From positions 15,624,001 to 15,688,000 of the forward strand of contig CM057141.1 in the NCBI GenBank assembly GCA_029964075.1: a DNA stretch of 64,000 bases, written 5' to 3'. Positions 38,820-50,847 of the stretch are shown here, piece by piece. A program made the translations under genes and the position numbers. Numbering within the stretch: position 1 is the stretch's first letter; the number at the start of each line of letters is the position of its first letter. Source of the stretch: Patiria pectinifera. Lineage: Eukaryota; Echinodermata; Asteroidea; Valvatida; Asterinidae. Under the pieces are notes generated by a model that worked only from the letters and a program-made list of their open reading frames with translations, was not told where the DNA came from and searched no databases.

Positions 38820-41800
38820 GTGCTGTTATTTTGTCTTGTATTTTAACAAATTATTGATATTCCAACTGTCATTCTTATAATGAGAGTGAAATGCACAAAT
38901 TTGCCTTAGGAGATACAATAAGTTAGTTGTTTAATACTACATGCATAACGTGTACTGTACATAGCACATCCAGTTCAAAATCGGTTTATGAACAAATAGG
39001 TCACATAATGCGTAATGACGTGTTCCTTTATGCACAATGTTCTTAGCCAAAGATGTAAAAGCAATTCAACTTATAGTGTTTTTTTTTTAAATTAATTGTT
39101 GATTTCATTGCCAGCCATTGTTTCCTAATTAAACTGATATTTTTTGCCTTATGTAATATATTTAAGATCTGAAATCAAATTGAAATGAAATAATTAAAAT
39201 CAGAAAATGTGTCAGTACTAAAAAAAAAAACCAAATAATTTTTGCAATCAAAATTGTATTTATAAATCACTTATGATGTGTCAAATGATTTTATGCAAAT
39301 TGCCATAAATTTTGTATGATTTTTATACTATTTAAATGAATCAACTATGAAATCAGGTACAGTATAAATTTGTATATATTTTTGGGGAAAATTATGATAA
39401 TTGTATTGATGAAGATTTTTTTTCCAGTCGGAAATTGAGTTTTGATGTTTGAATTGACTAGAACATGATTCTTGACTTATTAATATACAGTGAATTCCAT
39501 GTCTTATTACAAAAAAAAATTAGATAAAATGAAATTCTTTCCATGAATGTCATTGAAGTTTCTTTGTACATAATTTTACATATATATCAATTAATTATTT
39601 TATTCATTTCAACAAATCATATGACACCAAGTCAGGAAGTATACTTTCCATTATGATTTCGAAAATTAAATTTGCTGACTTGGTGTACAAATGTCCGTTT
39701 TTATCCAAAATTTGTAAAAACGAACTCAAAATTTTCCCAATTTGTGTCCTTTTAGCCATTCTTGAAAAACTGTTAACCAAAGAAAATACATGTACATGTA
39801 TTTGTAAACAAATATTTTGGGAATAACTTTGTGTATATAGACAACTATTTTTGGGGATTACTGTATATTTTGGCTATGACTTTAATAGGTGAATTTTAAG
39901 GAAGTATTGTTTGTATAATATTCTATTCCGGTGAGGATAATTTTGTTAGTTTGCTCAATTGACTAAAACAATGATGTAGAAAATTAGTGCAAATATTCCA
40001 CTCCCGTGAATTTCGTTGACGGTGGAATTACATTATCTGAACACAATTAGTGTGACGGATACTTTCGTTTGCGAGTTTAAAACTGTAGATGTATAATTTG
40101 TGTATATATTCTGAAGATGTTTGGATGAGCAGTATTGTGTTGTACTTTCCGGACGGAAATTGTACTTTTAGATGCCCTTTTTTGGATTGTTGTTATTCCA
40201 TTTGTAGTTCTAGACAATTGTATCGCTTAATGGAGGTGTTAAACCCCAATGTATGGACTGTTGGGCAGAAAATGTGTAATTCTTTGTACCACAAGTCAGA
40301 ACAAGCTCGATCGAATCTCGGAAGCTGCGGGCCAACAAATTTGTGTTCATGCATGAGTCACGTGATTGTGCCATGTAATTTCTGGAAGTAGTGTTTTGAG
40401 TATAAAAAAAAATCAGGTTTTTGACCCAGTGACCCCATGATGACCTTTGACCCCAGTTTGGTCATGTGACATGTTGGAGCTGGGCTTCTGATACTTTTGA
40501 CACAGTTTAGTTGAAATCGGTCAAAATATGTAGGAGCAATAGACAATGTCAGCGTTTGTTACTAACTTACGGAAGGACATGATGATTTGTTGATTTGCTA
40601 CCCGCAGCACAAAAAAAACACAACATCATTATTTGTGTCCTTGTTCAGCACTGGTATGCCTCCTCAACATCGAAAATTACACATAGTGCCATAATTGAAA
40701 AACCTTCAAAAATGTATTGAAGATGTGAACCTGAACTTTCTCCCTTTTCATTGAGTTCTTGGGACCTTAAATCATATGTACCACCCCCTTTTGGGGGGCA
40801 GGGGTGGCCCTACTCTATTCTGCTTGCCACAGAGTGGGGTGCACTGTAAAGATAGTGCTTTTCGTGGAATTGTGGTTCACTGCTGCGAGATAGCAAACAT
40901 CGACCTAATATCTTTAAGTAGACTGAAATTAGGATGCTACAAAACGAAAAATCACTCTGTCCATCGTGATGTCTTTTCTTGTCGATTCCACATTTTAAAC
41001 TCTGTGGTGCATAGGACTATATTTAATGCAATTTTTGTAACATTCGACTTGGATGTTGGTGTTTTTTTGTTGGTTTTTTTGTTGGAGTTATCAACCCAGA
41101 CATTATTTTAGCCTTCCCACTGCTTGTATATACGCCATTCCTTTAATCAGTTGGGCCACATCGAGAAAACGTAAAGAGCGAAACTTCACAAAATATCTTG
41201 GAGATGATCAACCTAATTTATTGCAAAGTTTTGGATACATAAAACCCTGAAAACTGTGTACAAAAATACATCAAAATAAAAATGAAGACATTTAAAAATA
41301 GCGCCGCATAGTTCATTTAAAATATATTTGTCGTGAGATCAGTTATCTTACAGAATTATATCATTTGCAGGAGATATTCTTTCCAAGAAAAATGAAATAA
41401 TTTCTAGTCGCTTTCATTTTAGTTTTTGTAATACTTTGCACAACAGTGGAAGTCCAGTCTTTAACATGTTGAGTTGGCTTGACGACACTACCCTAACTCC
41501 CAAGGCATTTTTGCTAGGATGTAACCTCAATCCTGCAAAATTCTCCGGCAAGCGCTGTCCATATGTTGAGGCAAAGCCAGTGACATCCTGGCGCAGTACG
41601 GAGGATTTCAAGTACAATGTTGGCCTAAAATTATGCATGGCTGAGCATAAACAACACAAGGTTCTGCCCAAGACCTTGACACAATGCATCCTCCGAAATC
41701 AGCAACACACTTTTGCCATGTAGCCTCAGTCCTCAATTTTGCAAAGAGGATTTTGGAGGATTTGGGAAGGGTAGGGTTAATGTGAAGTACTTCAAACTCC

Positions 41801-42400
41801 CCAAGATTCCATATTCCCTATTTCAACTAGTTGTTTACTTTAAAGAAATGAGAATATTTTCATTTCAAATCTGGATGTTTAAATGAACATTTTCCCAAGT
41901 CTTCTCTCGTTTGAAAGTATCAACATGCATAGGGCCCAAATCTCGCATTTTTTTTTTTCAATTCGAATACTGAACATCCATTCAAACTTTGGAAAAAATA
42001 TTGTAATTTACCCACAAATGCTCATTCCTGAGTCGCTGTAAAATTTGTCATCAAAAGTAGGATCTAGAAGATTTGTGTTGAACGTATTGTTGATTTTCAT
42101 TAGGGTGTCAGGCATCAGTGTCCTGTGATGACACCAAGACAAAATACCAAAAACTTGCTGCACATATATTCTATTGTACTTCATAAACTTTACTTAAAAT
42201 TAAATCATTCTTTTCCTTTTAATTTGCTTACTTCAATGATGGGCAAAAATGAATTATATTCAGCCACTATATTTTGTCTTAATAATTGCTTGATTAATTA
42301 AATTAATGAACCATCAGATGAGATCTATTTTGATACAGTGTCAACACAGATTGTACAAAAAAAATTGTGTGCAATAAAACAAATTTGCAGCCAACTATTC
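38820..42400. other. HNF4 to DIPK1-like intergenic region
   Basis: Very AT-rich to about 40100, with a hairpin at 39624-39686 (ACACCAAGTCAG and complement). No supported gene. Both strands of 41410-41720 are open over about 90 codons, with no recognisable motif. Confidence 0.5.
40422..40453 (-). promoter_or_regulatory. Nuclear-receptor half-site cluster with perfect DR1
   Basis: Within 32 bp there are four TGACC[CT] half-sites. The last two, at 40441-40453, form TGACCTTTGACCC, which on the minus strand is GGGTCA-A-AGGTCA, the DR1 spacing bound by HNF4, RXR/PPAR and COUP-TF. The first two are spaced by two bases (DR2). It is 3.5 kb past the HNF4 stop. Similar TGACCTTTGACC phrases also occur in dispersed animal repeats, so function is inference. 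Confidence 0.5.
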
Positions 42401-42855
42401 TTCAGCGTATGTTGTGGAAGTTTGTTTACAATAATGTCCTACAAGAGCCTCCTTTAATTTAATCTTTAAAATAAAAAAAGGACTTAATATGAAAATAAAA
42501 ACCCTGTGGGTTACTTTCTTTATCAAAAATATAAAAACATTGGAAGTGTTCAAACATTGACAAATATTTACACTTCCACTTGGAAAAGAAAAAGTTAAAT
42601 CTCCAACTACATGTACATGGAGTGTCCAGCTCGTGAGTAAGATGTAAACAACTCCTTTTATGGAGATTGGTGAGCACGTCGCGCGATGTCGCGCAGATGC
42701 AGCTGTGGCGAGTACGCTGTGAATTTAGGACTGTGAAATACCGACTCATTGGTAGTATTGCGTAACCCTACGTGAGGATTGTGAACGTTCAACCAATCAA
42801 AACAGCACTGGATTTCATACGAGTCCAAATTTCATGTGACACTGAAAAAGTGTGT

Positions 42856-43368
42856 TTAAAGGGAATATACATCATTTGCTTTTGCTGTAATTTTCAGAAA
42901 TGGATGGAATTGGGGGGTTGGAAATATAAAGCAAATATAGTTACACTGACTTTTTTGAGGTTTTGGGTTCGAAAATGCTATAAAAACAATCGTTTTCCTG
43001 TAGTCTGGTTCCCTGACTCCATATAAGAAGAAACAGCAGTTTACATACATTGGGGAATTGTGAGGTCAGGGAACCAGTCTAGCTGGCTTGTACCCGTTCA
43101 TAGGTGTGTAATCGATTGCAAACAAGTGCGATGGTCAATTGGGGCCAGTATTTGAAAAAAAAGCCAGTTTTTTTCCAACGCTGGTCGGCCGACCAGCGTT
43201 GGAAATTGATACAAAAATACCACTTTTCTTGAAAATGACAGTATACCAGGTGCCATGATTTTACAGGATGCTTTACACTGTCATTCACTAACAGTCCAGC
43301 AAGGTATTTCAAAATGATTCGGTAGTTTTATTTTTTGATGTTTGCAAATGTTGAACATTTCCCTTTAA
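42856..43368. mobile_element. TTAA-flanked miniature element, copy 1
   Basis: Ends are TTAAAGGGAA and TTCCCTTTAA with TTAA at both borders, the piggyBac target site. The interior contains GTAGTCTGGTTCCCTGAC and its inverse. It lies downstream of the DIPK1-like stop, in its presumed 3'UTR. Confidence 0.75.
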
Positions 43369-43497
43369 GATCAGCCAGCCATGTCTTCATCATCCGTTTA
43401 ACACCGGCAACGTGACGGGCTCTCGACCAATGGGAATGGGTAAACTGTTTTAGGTATTTATGAATTCTGTTTTTAAAAAGTTATAATATTATACTAT

Positions 43498-43695
43498 TCA
43501 ATCTATACTGTCTGATAGAAGCCTGTACAACCTCCGGAACGTCTCTGTACTCGAACCCTTTGCAACTCTTTCTGCTTCATCCGGAAACACACACCGATGG
43601 ATGAGTTGGGAGACCTCTTCTTCGATTCTCGGTGGCGGGTGGCGCAGTAGACCAGCATTGCCCAGTTTCCGACGGAAGATATCTTTGCAAATAGC
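43498..43695 (-). CDS. DIPK1-like exon 3: C-terminal region and stop
   Basis: The acceptor is TTTCCTCCAG|GCT; 65 codons plus stop encode residues 338-402. Motifs are AICKDIFRRKLG, RIEEEVSQLIHRC and TFRRLYRLLSDSID. It matches in position the helical tail of FAM69 proteins, which carries paired Cys. TTTATT on the plus strand at 43327-43332 gives AATAAA in sense and lies inside the adjoining TTAA-flanked element. Confidence 0.85.
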   Translation of the reverse strand, partial: AICKDIFRRKLGNAGLLRHPPPRIEEEVSQLIHRCVFPDEAERVAKGSSTETFRRLYRLLSDSID

Positions 43696-46600
43696 CTGGA
43701 GGAAAGGAAACGTGAGTGTCATATTCAAGTCCTTTTTTGGGGGGTGACTGTCGGATAATGAACTATTTAGCCGGTACCCTAGTAATTAAGCAGTTCCATT
43801 CATGTGCATTCTACTAACACACTGTAAAACTTAGAAGTGGCTATGCCTGGGTGATATGTCCAAAAAAACATTATGCCTAACGTAGCGAAATATAAGCATG
43901 GTGCCCACATTTTCAACAATTTTTCATCCGTTGAAAATCCAATGACTACAGTCAGCTACCAAGCACTGTCCCATTTTCTAGTCTTATTTATTCTTAATGT
44001 CTGTGAAATTTCAACTAGAAAATGTTTATCTGTATCGCCCGTGTAATTTGTATGGTAAAATGGCGGACAAGACATTGTTTAGTCCCATCACTATTGGAGA
44101 TGACCCTGCGTGACGTCACACTTTTGCCGCATACATGTATATGCAAACAATGCTAACATTTGCCGAAGTTGGCAACATTTGTGCAAGTGTTTTTGCTACC
44201 AACATTGGTGTGTTCCAAAAAGGCCGGCACACACAATGAAGGTTATGATTCTGTTGGGGCTGAATTTTTTTCGTTTTCAACATCCCAAGTAAGTTAGATA
44301 TAATAATTTCAATATTTCAAGGATTTTAAAAGCTGCTATTGAAACAGTGACGCTTGAATAATTGGCATACACAACGCCGCCATTTTGATGACAATTTTGT
44401 TCCATGACATAATTGTTCCATTTGAGGTTGTCGCTTCACAATGGGTCTAGCTAAAATTGCAAACAGGTTCCAGTTACTGGAACGCAACCCTCAGCGGGTT
44501 AAATTGTCAAAGAGCACCACTATAAAAAGCCTGTTTTATTCAAAAATAATGTCTCATGTTTCTTCAAGTAGTGTGTTTTAACAAGTTTAATTGTCCTTGA
44601 ATGACACCTACGTACTTCCAGAACTGTAAGGTTTTTACAAACCTTATAGAAAGACCAATTGAAGTTGCTGTAGTAGAAAATTCTCAATTTTTTTCCAAAC
44701 TTCAAACTCTCCTGTCACAAAATGTTCGGCCTCAATATAACAAGTATTATCTTGATGAGGATTCTAAGGTTGGTTGAAATCCCTCAAATGTCAAACAAAA
44801 ATTTACCGTCTCTCATCATTTGCAGTCGACTGAGGGCGCTTTAATTCTCTTGACCAACTACAGCGCGGCTTTCATTTCGAGAGTGTCTTCGTGCCTCCCG
44901 TGATGAAATGAAAGCCACGCTGTAGTTGGTCAAGAGAATTGACATTTGAGGGATTTCAACCCACCCTAGAGGTACCTATCCACATCAAGATAATACTTGT
45001 GAAGTAACGAGGCCAAACATTTGTGACAGGAGAGTTTGGAGGTCGGAAAAAATTGAGAATTTTCTGCTACAGCAACTTCAATTGGTCTTTCTGTAAGGTT
45101 TGTAAAAACCTTACATTTCTGGAAGTGACACCTACGTAAAGAGTGAAGAGATTCATATTATTACCTGGAAGTTATTGTTTTTTCTCTCCCTTGTGCACTT
45201 CTTCTTTGCCAAATTGCAGACCCCATGACAATCAAAGAAGTCGCAGTCTTCATGCTTCGTGCAGTTGGGCTGTTCAAGGAAATCCCCCATTGTTTTATCA
45301 AAGAAACTAATATCGATGTCGATGGCTTTCACTTTGGAGTCTACTATGCCAAAATTCTCCGGCTTCACGTCGCAAAGATGCAAGATGCTGTGGAAGTCCG
45401 TTTCCGTCGCCTTGACGATATCTAGGAGATCTTTGGCAGCTTGAGCTCGTGGTTGCCAGGCGGCCGATTGGAATCGTTCTCGGACGCCGCGCGACAAAGA
45501 TTGCTGTAAGACTGCCCCGGGAGGAACGTACTCCTCTACGTAAAAATGCCCGCACGCACCGTAGATTTTTGGAAAGAAGGAATGATCCTTAAAAAAGGTG
45601 AAGAAGAGGTATTCCTCTTGTTGGAGTAACGCCCAGAGGCTGTTCATCTGAAAGTTGGTTAGGTCCTTGGGTAAAGATTCGGGCTCGAGCAAAGCGCGAC
45701 GCAGTATTTCTTCCTTAGTGATGGAGAACGTGGTTCCAAGTGCTGTCTGGACATGGTCTCGCACAATGATCTTGAATGCTTCCTGTGTCATGAAGCGCTC
45801 TGGCGAGAATTTGGAGGCGTCAGTGCCGTCCAGCAGGCCTGTGAAAAGCGGACGGTACTCCGAGAGCTCAGCGTTGCGGGATTTGAGCATGGCCCGGCGG
45901 CCGTCTAACCGGACCTGCAGGACTTTCTTGCCGCCGAGACGGTTGAAGCACCTCTCGTACTGTAAAGAATCGGAGCTACAGATCTTGTGGCACAAGTTGC
46001 CGTCCACTTTGCTGGCCGCATACAAAGCACACTGGAAAAATGGAAAACAATCATGGAGACACAAGAAGATATTAATTTTTGTGTGGAACTACTTCTACTT
46101 AAAAACGTCGGTGAAGGGCAAAACCTAATTTGATTTACTTCAAATGGTTAACGAAAGAAATGCAACGGTGTTTGCCATTGAAAAAAATGTTACACCCACA
46201 AAATCTGACAAGGACACGTCATGGGTGAACATTTGAATCTGGTTGTAAAAATGTGAGCACAACTTTAATACATTACTTCTGCTGCTTAAATTTGGTGTCA
46301 CCTCTCAAGAATTTGAACTTCCGACCGTGAAAATGCTGTACAGCTCATCTTTACATCAGTCCTGTTCAATCCCAAGCCTCTTCTGAAAATATAGGTAGAC
46401 TATAGCAATTGCCTCAACAATAGTTCTGTTTATGTAAGTCTTTTCTAAGTCTCTTGTCGTGGTCGTTTAAGTCTCTTAGTCATGGTCGTCTCGCTGTTTG
46501 CTTTGATTGATGTGCTGTGTCTATCAGTTTTTATCTGCCTGTTTTAGACAATTTAATTCATATACACCTAGTTATTGTAAAGCTTTTTTTTTTTTAACTT

Positions 46601-47611
46601 TCTTGTATAATTTTAAATTGGTTTAAATTTTAACCGGTTTATTTGTATTTCTGTGGAGTGCCTTGAGCGTCAATTTTTGACGGATTTGGTGCTATTATTA
46701 GTTATTATTATAATTATCCTAACCAGTCTTTCTTCCCACGCACTGCCTTCATACTTTAGAACTCCCGGCCTCCCCGTATCCTGCTTAAAGGGAATATACA
46801 ACATTTGCAAACATCGAAAAACAAAACTACCAAGATTTTACGAAATACCTTACTGGAATGTTGGTAAATGACAGTCTAAAGCATCCTGTAAAATTATGGC
46901 ACCTGGTGTGAAGTCATTTTCGAGAAAATGGTATTTTTGTATACAAACCTAACTATTTTTCAACTACTGCTCCAAATTTACCATTTTTGTTCAGTCCAAA
47001 TTTTGTTTGCTATTGTTTACATGTTCATGAATGGGTTCAGGCCAGCTAGACTGGTTCCCTTACCTTACAATTTTCCGGCATCTATAAATTGATCCATTTC
47101 ATCTTTAGTGGAGTCAGGGAACCAGACTACTTGAGAAAAAAAATGGGGGGGGGTGGGTTCCAGCATTTTCGAACACAAAACTTCAAACATGTTAGTGTAA
47201 CAATATTTGATCTATTTAAACCCCTCACATAGTTCATTTCTGAAAATTACAGCAAAAGCCAATGATGTACATTCCCATTAAAACATATAAAGCCCTCAAC
47301 ACAATCTAGTGGCCACTTCCAAGTTCCTGTGCTTTGTGATTGGCAATGGTAATATAAAGAATCTATAGGTATTAAATTTACGAGCTTGAGCGACCCCAGC
47401 TCTAATGAAGTTCATTGGGAGAATTTACGGCTAAAGTAACTCAAATCTTAGTAGCAGTAGGGCCTACCAGCTTTTGTAGCATAGCCAGGGAGCCCTCTTT
47501 GGTGCATTTCTTGCCCATTGCCTTCTCACTCAGAAACAGGAGGTACACTCCTAAGACCACGAGAAGAACCATCAAGAGACGGCACAGCAGCCTCCTTGTC
47601 ACTCGCGCCAT
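43498..47611 (-). CDS. FAM69/DIPK1-family divergent kinase, three exons
   Basis: On the minus strand the exons are 47611-47468, 46031-45165 and 43695-43498, stop included. All junctions are phase 0 and GT-AG, giving 402 residues (human DIPK1A-C are about 420-430). A short basic N terminus (MARVTRR) precedes one membrane anchor at about residues 8-27, which predicts a type II ER or Golgi protein with a luminal body. The Cys-rich segment C49..C62..C66..C76 matches the family's DGxxCxxxC region. A kinase-like fold follows: AMLK with candidate beta-3 Lys98, catalytic-loop LCDVKPENFG (Asp269, Lys271, Asn274) and DID (286-288) in place of DFG. A Cys cluster at 305-327 with an NCT sequon precedes a helical C-terminal region. 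The family's substrate is not established. The EF-hand-like insert recalled from DIPK1A (DGDKDGQ) is replaced by a loop without the acidic pattern. Confidence 0.9.
44600..45140. repeat. 540-bp imperfect palindrome beside a splice donor
   Basis: The left arm from about 44610 (CTTCCAGAACTGTAAGG) pairs with the right arm ending about 45137 across more than 200 bp. The centre, near 44890, pairs GCCACGCTGTAGTTGG with CCAACTACAGCGCGGC. The left arm carries about 56 extra bases. It lies in DIPK1-like intron 2, some 25 bases from the exon 2 donor. Confidence 0.88.
45165..46031 (-). CDS. DIPK1-like exon 2: kinase-like core
   Basis: It has 289 codons between acceptor TTTTTCCAG|TGT and donor TTCCAG|GTAATA. 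It encodes residues 49-337: CALYAASKVDGNLCHKIC, SLWALLQQEEYLFF, KIYGACGHFYVEEY, LCDVKPENFGIVDSKVKAIDID and the Cys-rich CTKHEDCDFFDCHGVC. This one exon holds nearly the whole domain. It is visibly GC-richer than its flanks. A long plus-strand open frame over the same bases is its shadow. Confidence 0.93.
46520..46715 (+). mobile_element. Retroelement 3' tail
   Basis: GAGTGCCTTGAGCGTCAATT, then GATTTGGTGCTATTATTAG and TTATTATTATAATTAT, follow the 3' end layout of CR1/L2-type elements and related SINEs. No coding part remains. Confidence 0.55.
46785..47281. mobile_element. TTAA-flanked miniature element, copy 2
   Basis: TTAAAGGGAATATACAACAT at the left and ATGTACATTCCCATTAA at the right. It is in the opposite orientation to copy 1 and shares CAGGGAACCAGACTAC. 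Located in intron 1 of the DIPK1-like gene. Confidence 0.75.
47468..47611 (-). CDS. DIPK1-like exon 1: signal anchor
   Basis: It has 48 codons from ATG (47611-47609) to donor CTG|GTAGGC. It encodes the basic N terminus and the hydrophobic run LLMVLLVVLGVYLLFL, then KKCTKEG. An in-frame ATG 21 bases upstream starts a five-codon reading frame closed by TGA six bases before this start, so the annotated Met is the first usable one and a small upstream ORF precedes it. GTGACAG just before that uORF could be a 5'UTR splice acceptor. Confidence 0.85.
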
Positions 47612-47691
47612 GGCTCAGAGATGGAATTCCATCTGTCACATAATAGAGTAATGGGTAAGTATCAATTCTGACTTGCTGTGAGTCCTTAGTA

Positions 47692-48103
47692 CAGTGGAAC
47701 GTCGCTTTACCGAACACCGCTATACCGAACATTCGGCTATACCGAACGTCGTCCTTGGCTCCCGATTTTTGTGTACAAAACCAACCGAACATTGTTGAAA
47801 ACCGTCAACAGAAGAGCGACAAGTGGCTATTATTTCCCCAAGGCATAGAAGGGGGAAGCCACCCATCGATGTAGGTACACTGTAGTAGGCTCAAACCTGT
47901 GTAATTACATAATTCAATAGTCGGCACGTGTTCGAAGTCATCTTTCAGTAACTACCAGGCATGCGGGGTGAAGTAATGAAGGGCGCCATTTATTGAAAAG
48001 TCAGTACCAGAGCACCGGCAGCTTAAAATCGCAATACCGAACGATCACTATTATGAACATTTTCTGTGGATCCCGCGATGTTCGTTATAGCGGCATTCCA
48101 CTG
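47692..48103. mobile_element. pogo/Tigger-like miniature element, 412 bp
   Basis: The ends are CAGTGGAACGTCGCTTTACC and its approximate complement, finishing ATAGCGGCATTCCACTG. TA lies on both sides (47690-47691, 48104-48105). No transposase. It begins 81 bases upstream of the DIPK1-like start codon and may overlap its promoter. Confidence 0.85.
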
Positions 48104-48764
48104 TACCAGGCATCTAGGTTATTCTGTTATTTTGAGGGGAAAGGTGCAGAATTTTCTGAAATGACGGCAAATATTTTACAAGAATAATAAGATGCGAACG
48201 GAATGTGACTTTTTCCTCTTTTTAACCAGGTAAAACATTGTAAAATCTCCTGAAAAGTTGTGTTCTCCAAATTTGTAATCTAGGCTGGAATTCTCACTTG
48301 ATCATCACCTCCAGTTATACACCCATGAGGATTGGGTTTTTAAGGTATAAATTTCAAGGTACAGAAGCTCAAAAAGCAGGGGTAACAAAATCAAATTATT
48401 AGAATGTCTAATTAACTATGTAAGCAGGTAAGTAGAGCTAGGCTATAGCTAATATCAAGTGAATAGTAAACAGTTACCTGGTTACACTACACATGCACGA
48501 CATGCTACAGGGGGAACAACGGTTTGAGACAGTACAATGTATCTTTGACCCTCCACTGTCAGCTGCGCACACACAAATTGAAGGTGAGTGCGTAGGAATA
48601 GGACCGCGTAGCTTTTGGGGGGTCTATTCTGACGAGTAGCTTAGGCTTTACACTACACATTTTCTATGGTCATAGCTGAATTGAAGTAAACAACAACAAA
48701 ACCCTTAATTTTCCAACAAGCACTCTATGTTTCAAACAGAAAAAAGTGTACAACACAAGCATGG
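48104..48764. other. Non-genic stretch
   Basis: No gene or clear repeat seen. It is the upstream flank of the DIPK1-like gene beyond the pogo-like insertion. Confidence 0.5.
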
Positions 48765-49180
48765 GAAAGATTTCCATATATACAAAGTTCACTCAACACC
48801 CTGTGTACAAACCCAATGAGATTGGACTGAAAAATTGTAAGTGTTTTCTAAGAAAATGCTTGTAATTTTCTCACTGCTCAAATTGACTTTGATGACATGA
48901 AATTACTATCTGGGGGCTTGTTAGTCAATACAGGAAAATTAGTGAACTTCTTATATGGAAATCTTTCCATCAACATGCATGATCAATGCATGCATGGAGA
49001 GTTTTATTTCTCCATGATCAATGTCAATCACCATTCAGAATTGTCCTAAAAAGTCGAAATTAGCACAATAGCAGGGACAACATTACATTGATGTATTTAC
49101 TGAGAAAACACTTAGAAACTTTCAGACCAATCTCTGTGCACAGGGTGACAAGTGATGGCCATATAATATAGGAATCTTTC
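48765..49180. repeat. 416-bp foldback element
   Basis: The left arm (GAAAGATTTCCATATAT.., ACCCTGTGTACA, GTGTTTTCTAAG) pairs with the right arm ending GGAATCTTTC. A second palindrome, ATGCATGATCAATGCATGCAT, lies near the centre. No coding signal. Confidence 0.8.
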
Positions 49181-49956
49181 CAGACAGTATCATTCATATA
49201 TAAACCTTCCGGAAGCACATTTCAGACGAAGCTGTCCTGGCAGGGATTTCCCCGAACTTGAACATGTTGACCCGAAGGGCGACGCGACGGGGTCACGTCG
49301 GGGAATTAAATTTATGAGGGCGCTCTTTCAGAATAATGGACTTCCCTTCCTTCCCCAAGACATCGGCTCTGTTCCTTCGAATTCCTTTATTATGCTGGAA
49401 CAACATTGGTCACTTTTAAGGATGCTCAGTCTAGAAGCTGCAGAGTATTTACCTCAAAGAAAAAGAACAATCAAATAGGGCCTAATAAAACTGAATAAAT
49501 GAATGAGTGAATGAAATGCTGAACCTAGCCGCGATTTGGGCACAATTTCGGGCCTCGACTCTAGCTAGCCCCGAACTCGCACAGAAGCATAAAATCTAAA
49601 ATACATGTGGCACAGGGAGATCCAAAAACGCTTTGAGAATCATTTTGGGAATTAATGTAACGAATACCTGGAAATAAAACATAAAAGACACATTTCTTTC
49701 GAATGGCTTTTGAAAATATTGTTTTAAAAAAAAATCAGCATCTAATAGAAAGGTGACTTTGACCATTATTTAATAATAAAAATAATAAAACGACAAACAG
49801 CACTTAAAAGGCGCGCTTTTAATATCAGACATTCGGATTGAACGGATTGTGAAATTTCAGTAATTTTTTTTTCATCCAAAAAAATGCTCCATTTTTTTTT
49901 AAATATGGGAATTATTTTTTGGGTTGAGGTTCCGCTTTTTTGACTCGCCCTGTAGC

Positions 49957-50255
49957 TTAAAGGGAATGTACATCATTGGCTTTTGCTGTAATTTTCAGAG
50001 ATGAACTATTTCAGGGGTTAGTATAATAGATCAAATATTGTTACACTGACATGCTTGAAGTTTTGCTTTCTAAAATGCTGGAAAAACCAAGAAAAAAAAC
50101 CCAAAAATGTTCAAGTAGTCTGGTTCCCTGACTCCACTAAAGATGAAATTGATAAAAAAAAATGCCGGAAAACAGTAAGGGAACCAGTCTAGCTGGCCTG
50201 CACCCGTTCATGAACATGCATGGAATCAATAGCAAACAAAATTTGAATTTTAAAA
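49957..50255 (+). mobile_element. TTAA-flanked miniature element, copy 3 (truncated)
   Basis: It begins TTAAAGGGAATGTACATCAT and matches copy 1 through CACCCGTTCATGAA, then diverges near 50255, so the right end is lost. Confidence 0.7.
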
Positions 50256-50519
50256 CACACTCGTTGTTTGAGCAATAACCCGAGCCTATAGGCCCAGCTG
50301 TATTAAGTTGTAAAGTTCGGTCAGTGATCGGTCTTGATGTGTTACATAGGGAGATTCGATTTCGCGAGAAACCGTCAAACAACAACTGAAAGTTTCTTTC
50401 AAGAAAGGGCGCTAATAAAACTAGTGGTCTCCACCAAGACAAACGTGCGCACGTGCCTACTTAAGTTTCGTTCAATAGAGGGCGCGCCACATAAATAGTG
50501 GTCTCCGCAAAGCGTCAAC

Positions 50520-50847
50520 ATGGGGCAAGTTCGCGCAAGGACTATAGTTAACCATTGGTCGACTAACGCTTGCCCGAACTCTGTCTAGTCGACGATGGTT
50601 GACTACGCTTGTCGACTATTTGGAACCAACCTACTGGGGTTGGTTGCTTTGCTGGTAACCATAGCCGCGCGCGTTCATAACGTACAGCAGGGAGCCAGGA
50701 TCCAAAAGTTTTGCGATGACATTTTGACCAGCGTTCGCTCGACTAGAGACGTTCGCACTTTGCTATTAGTGCGCAGGCGTAAGGTAAGTCACAAATCAAC
50801 CACTACTCACTAGTCGACTAATGGTCCTTGCCCGAACTTGGCCCGTT
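50520..50847. mobile_element. Small element with GGGCAAGTTCG ends
   Basis: The left end GGGGCAAGTTCGCGCAAGGAC and right end GTCCTTGCCCGAACTTGGCCC are inverted. GTCGACTA/TAGTCGAC words repeat inside. A 72-codon frame (50595-50813) starts in the element; it has a hydrophobic run but no family and is treated as chance. Confidence 0.65.

Noticed and set aside
41414..41723. Overlapping 91- and 95-codon frames on opposite strands
   Set aside because: No splice signals or domain; cannot both be coding and neither is convincing.
45655..46128. 157-codon plus-strand open frame
   Set aside because: Antisense shadow of DIPK1-like exon 2, which has clear homology and splice sites.
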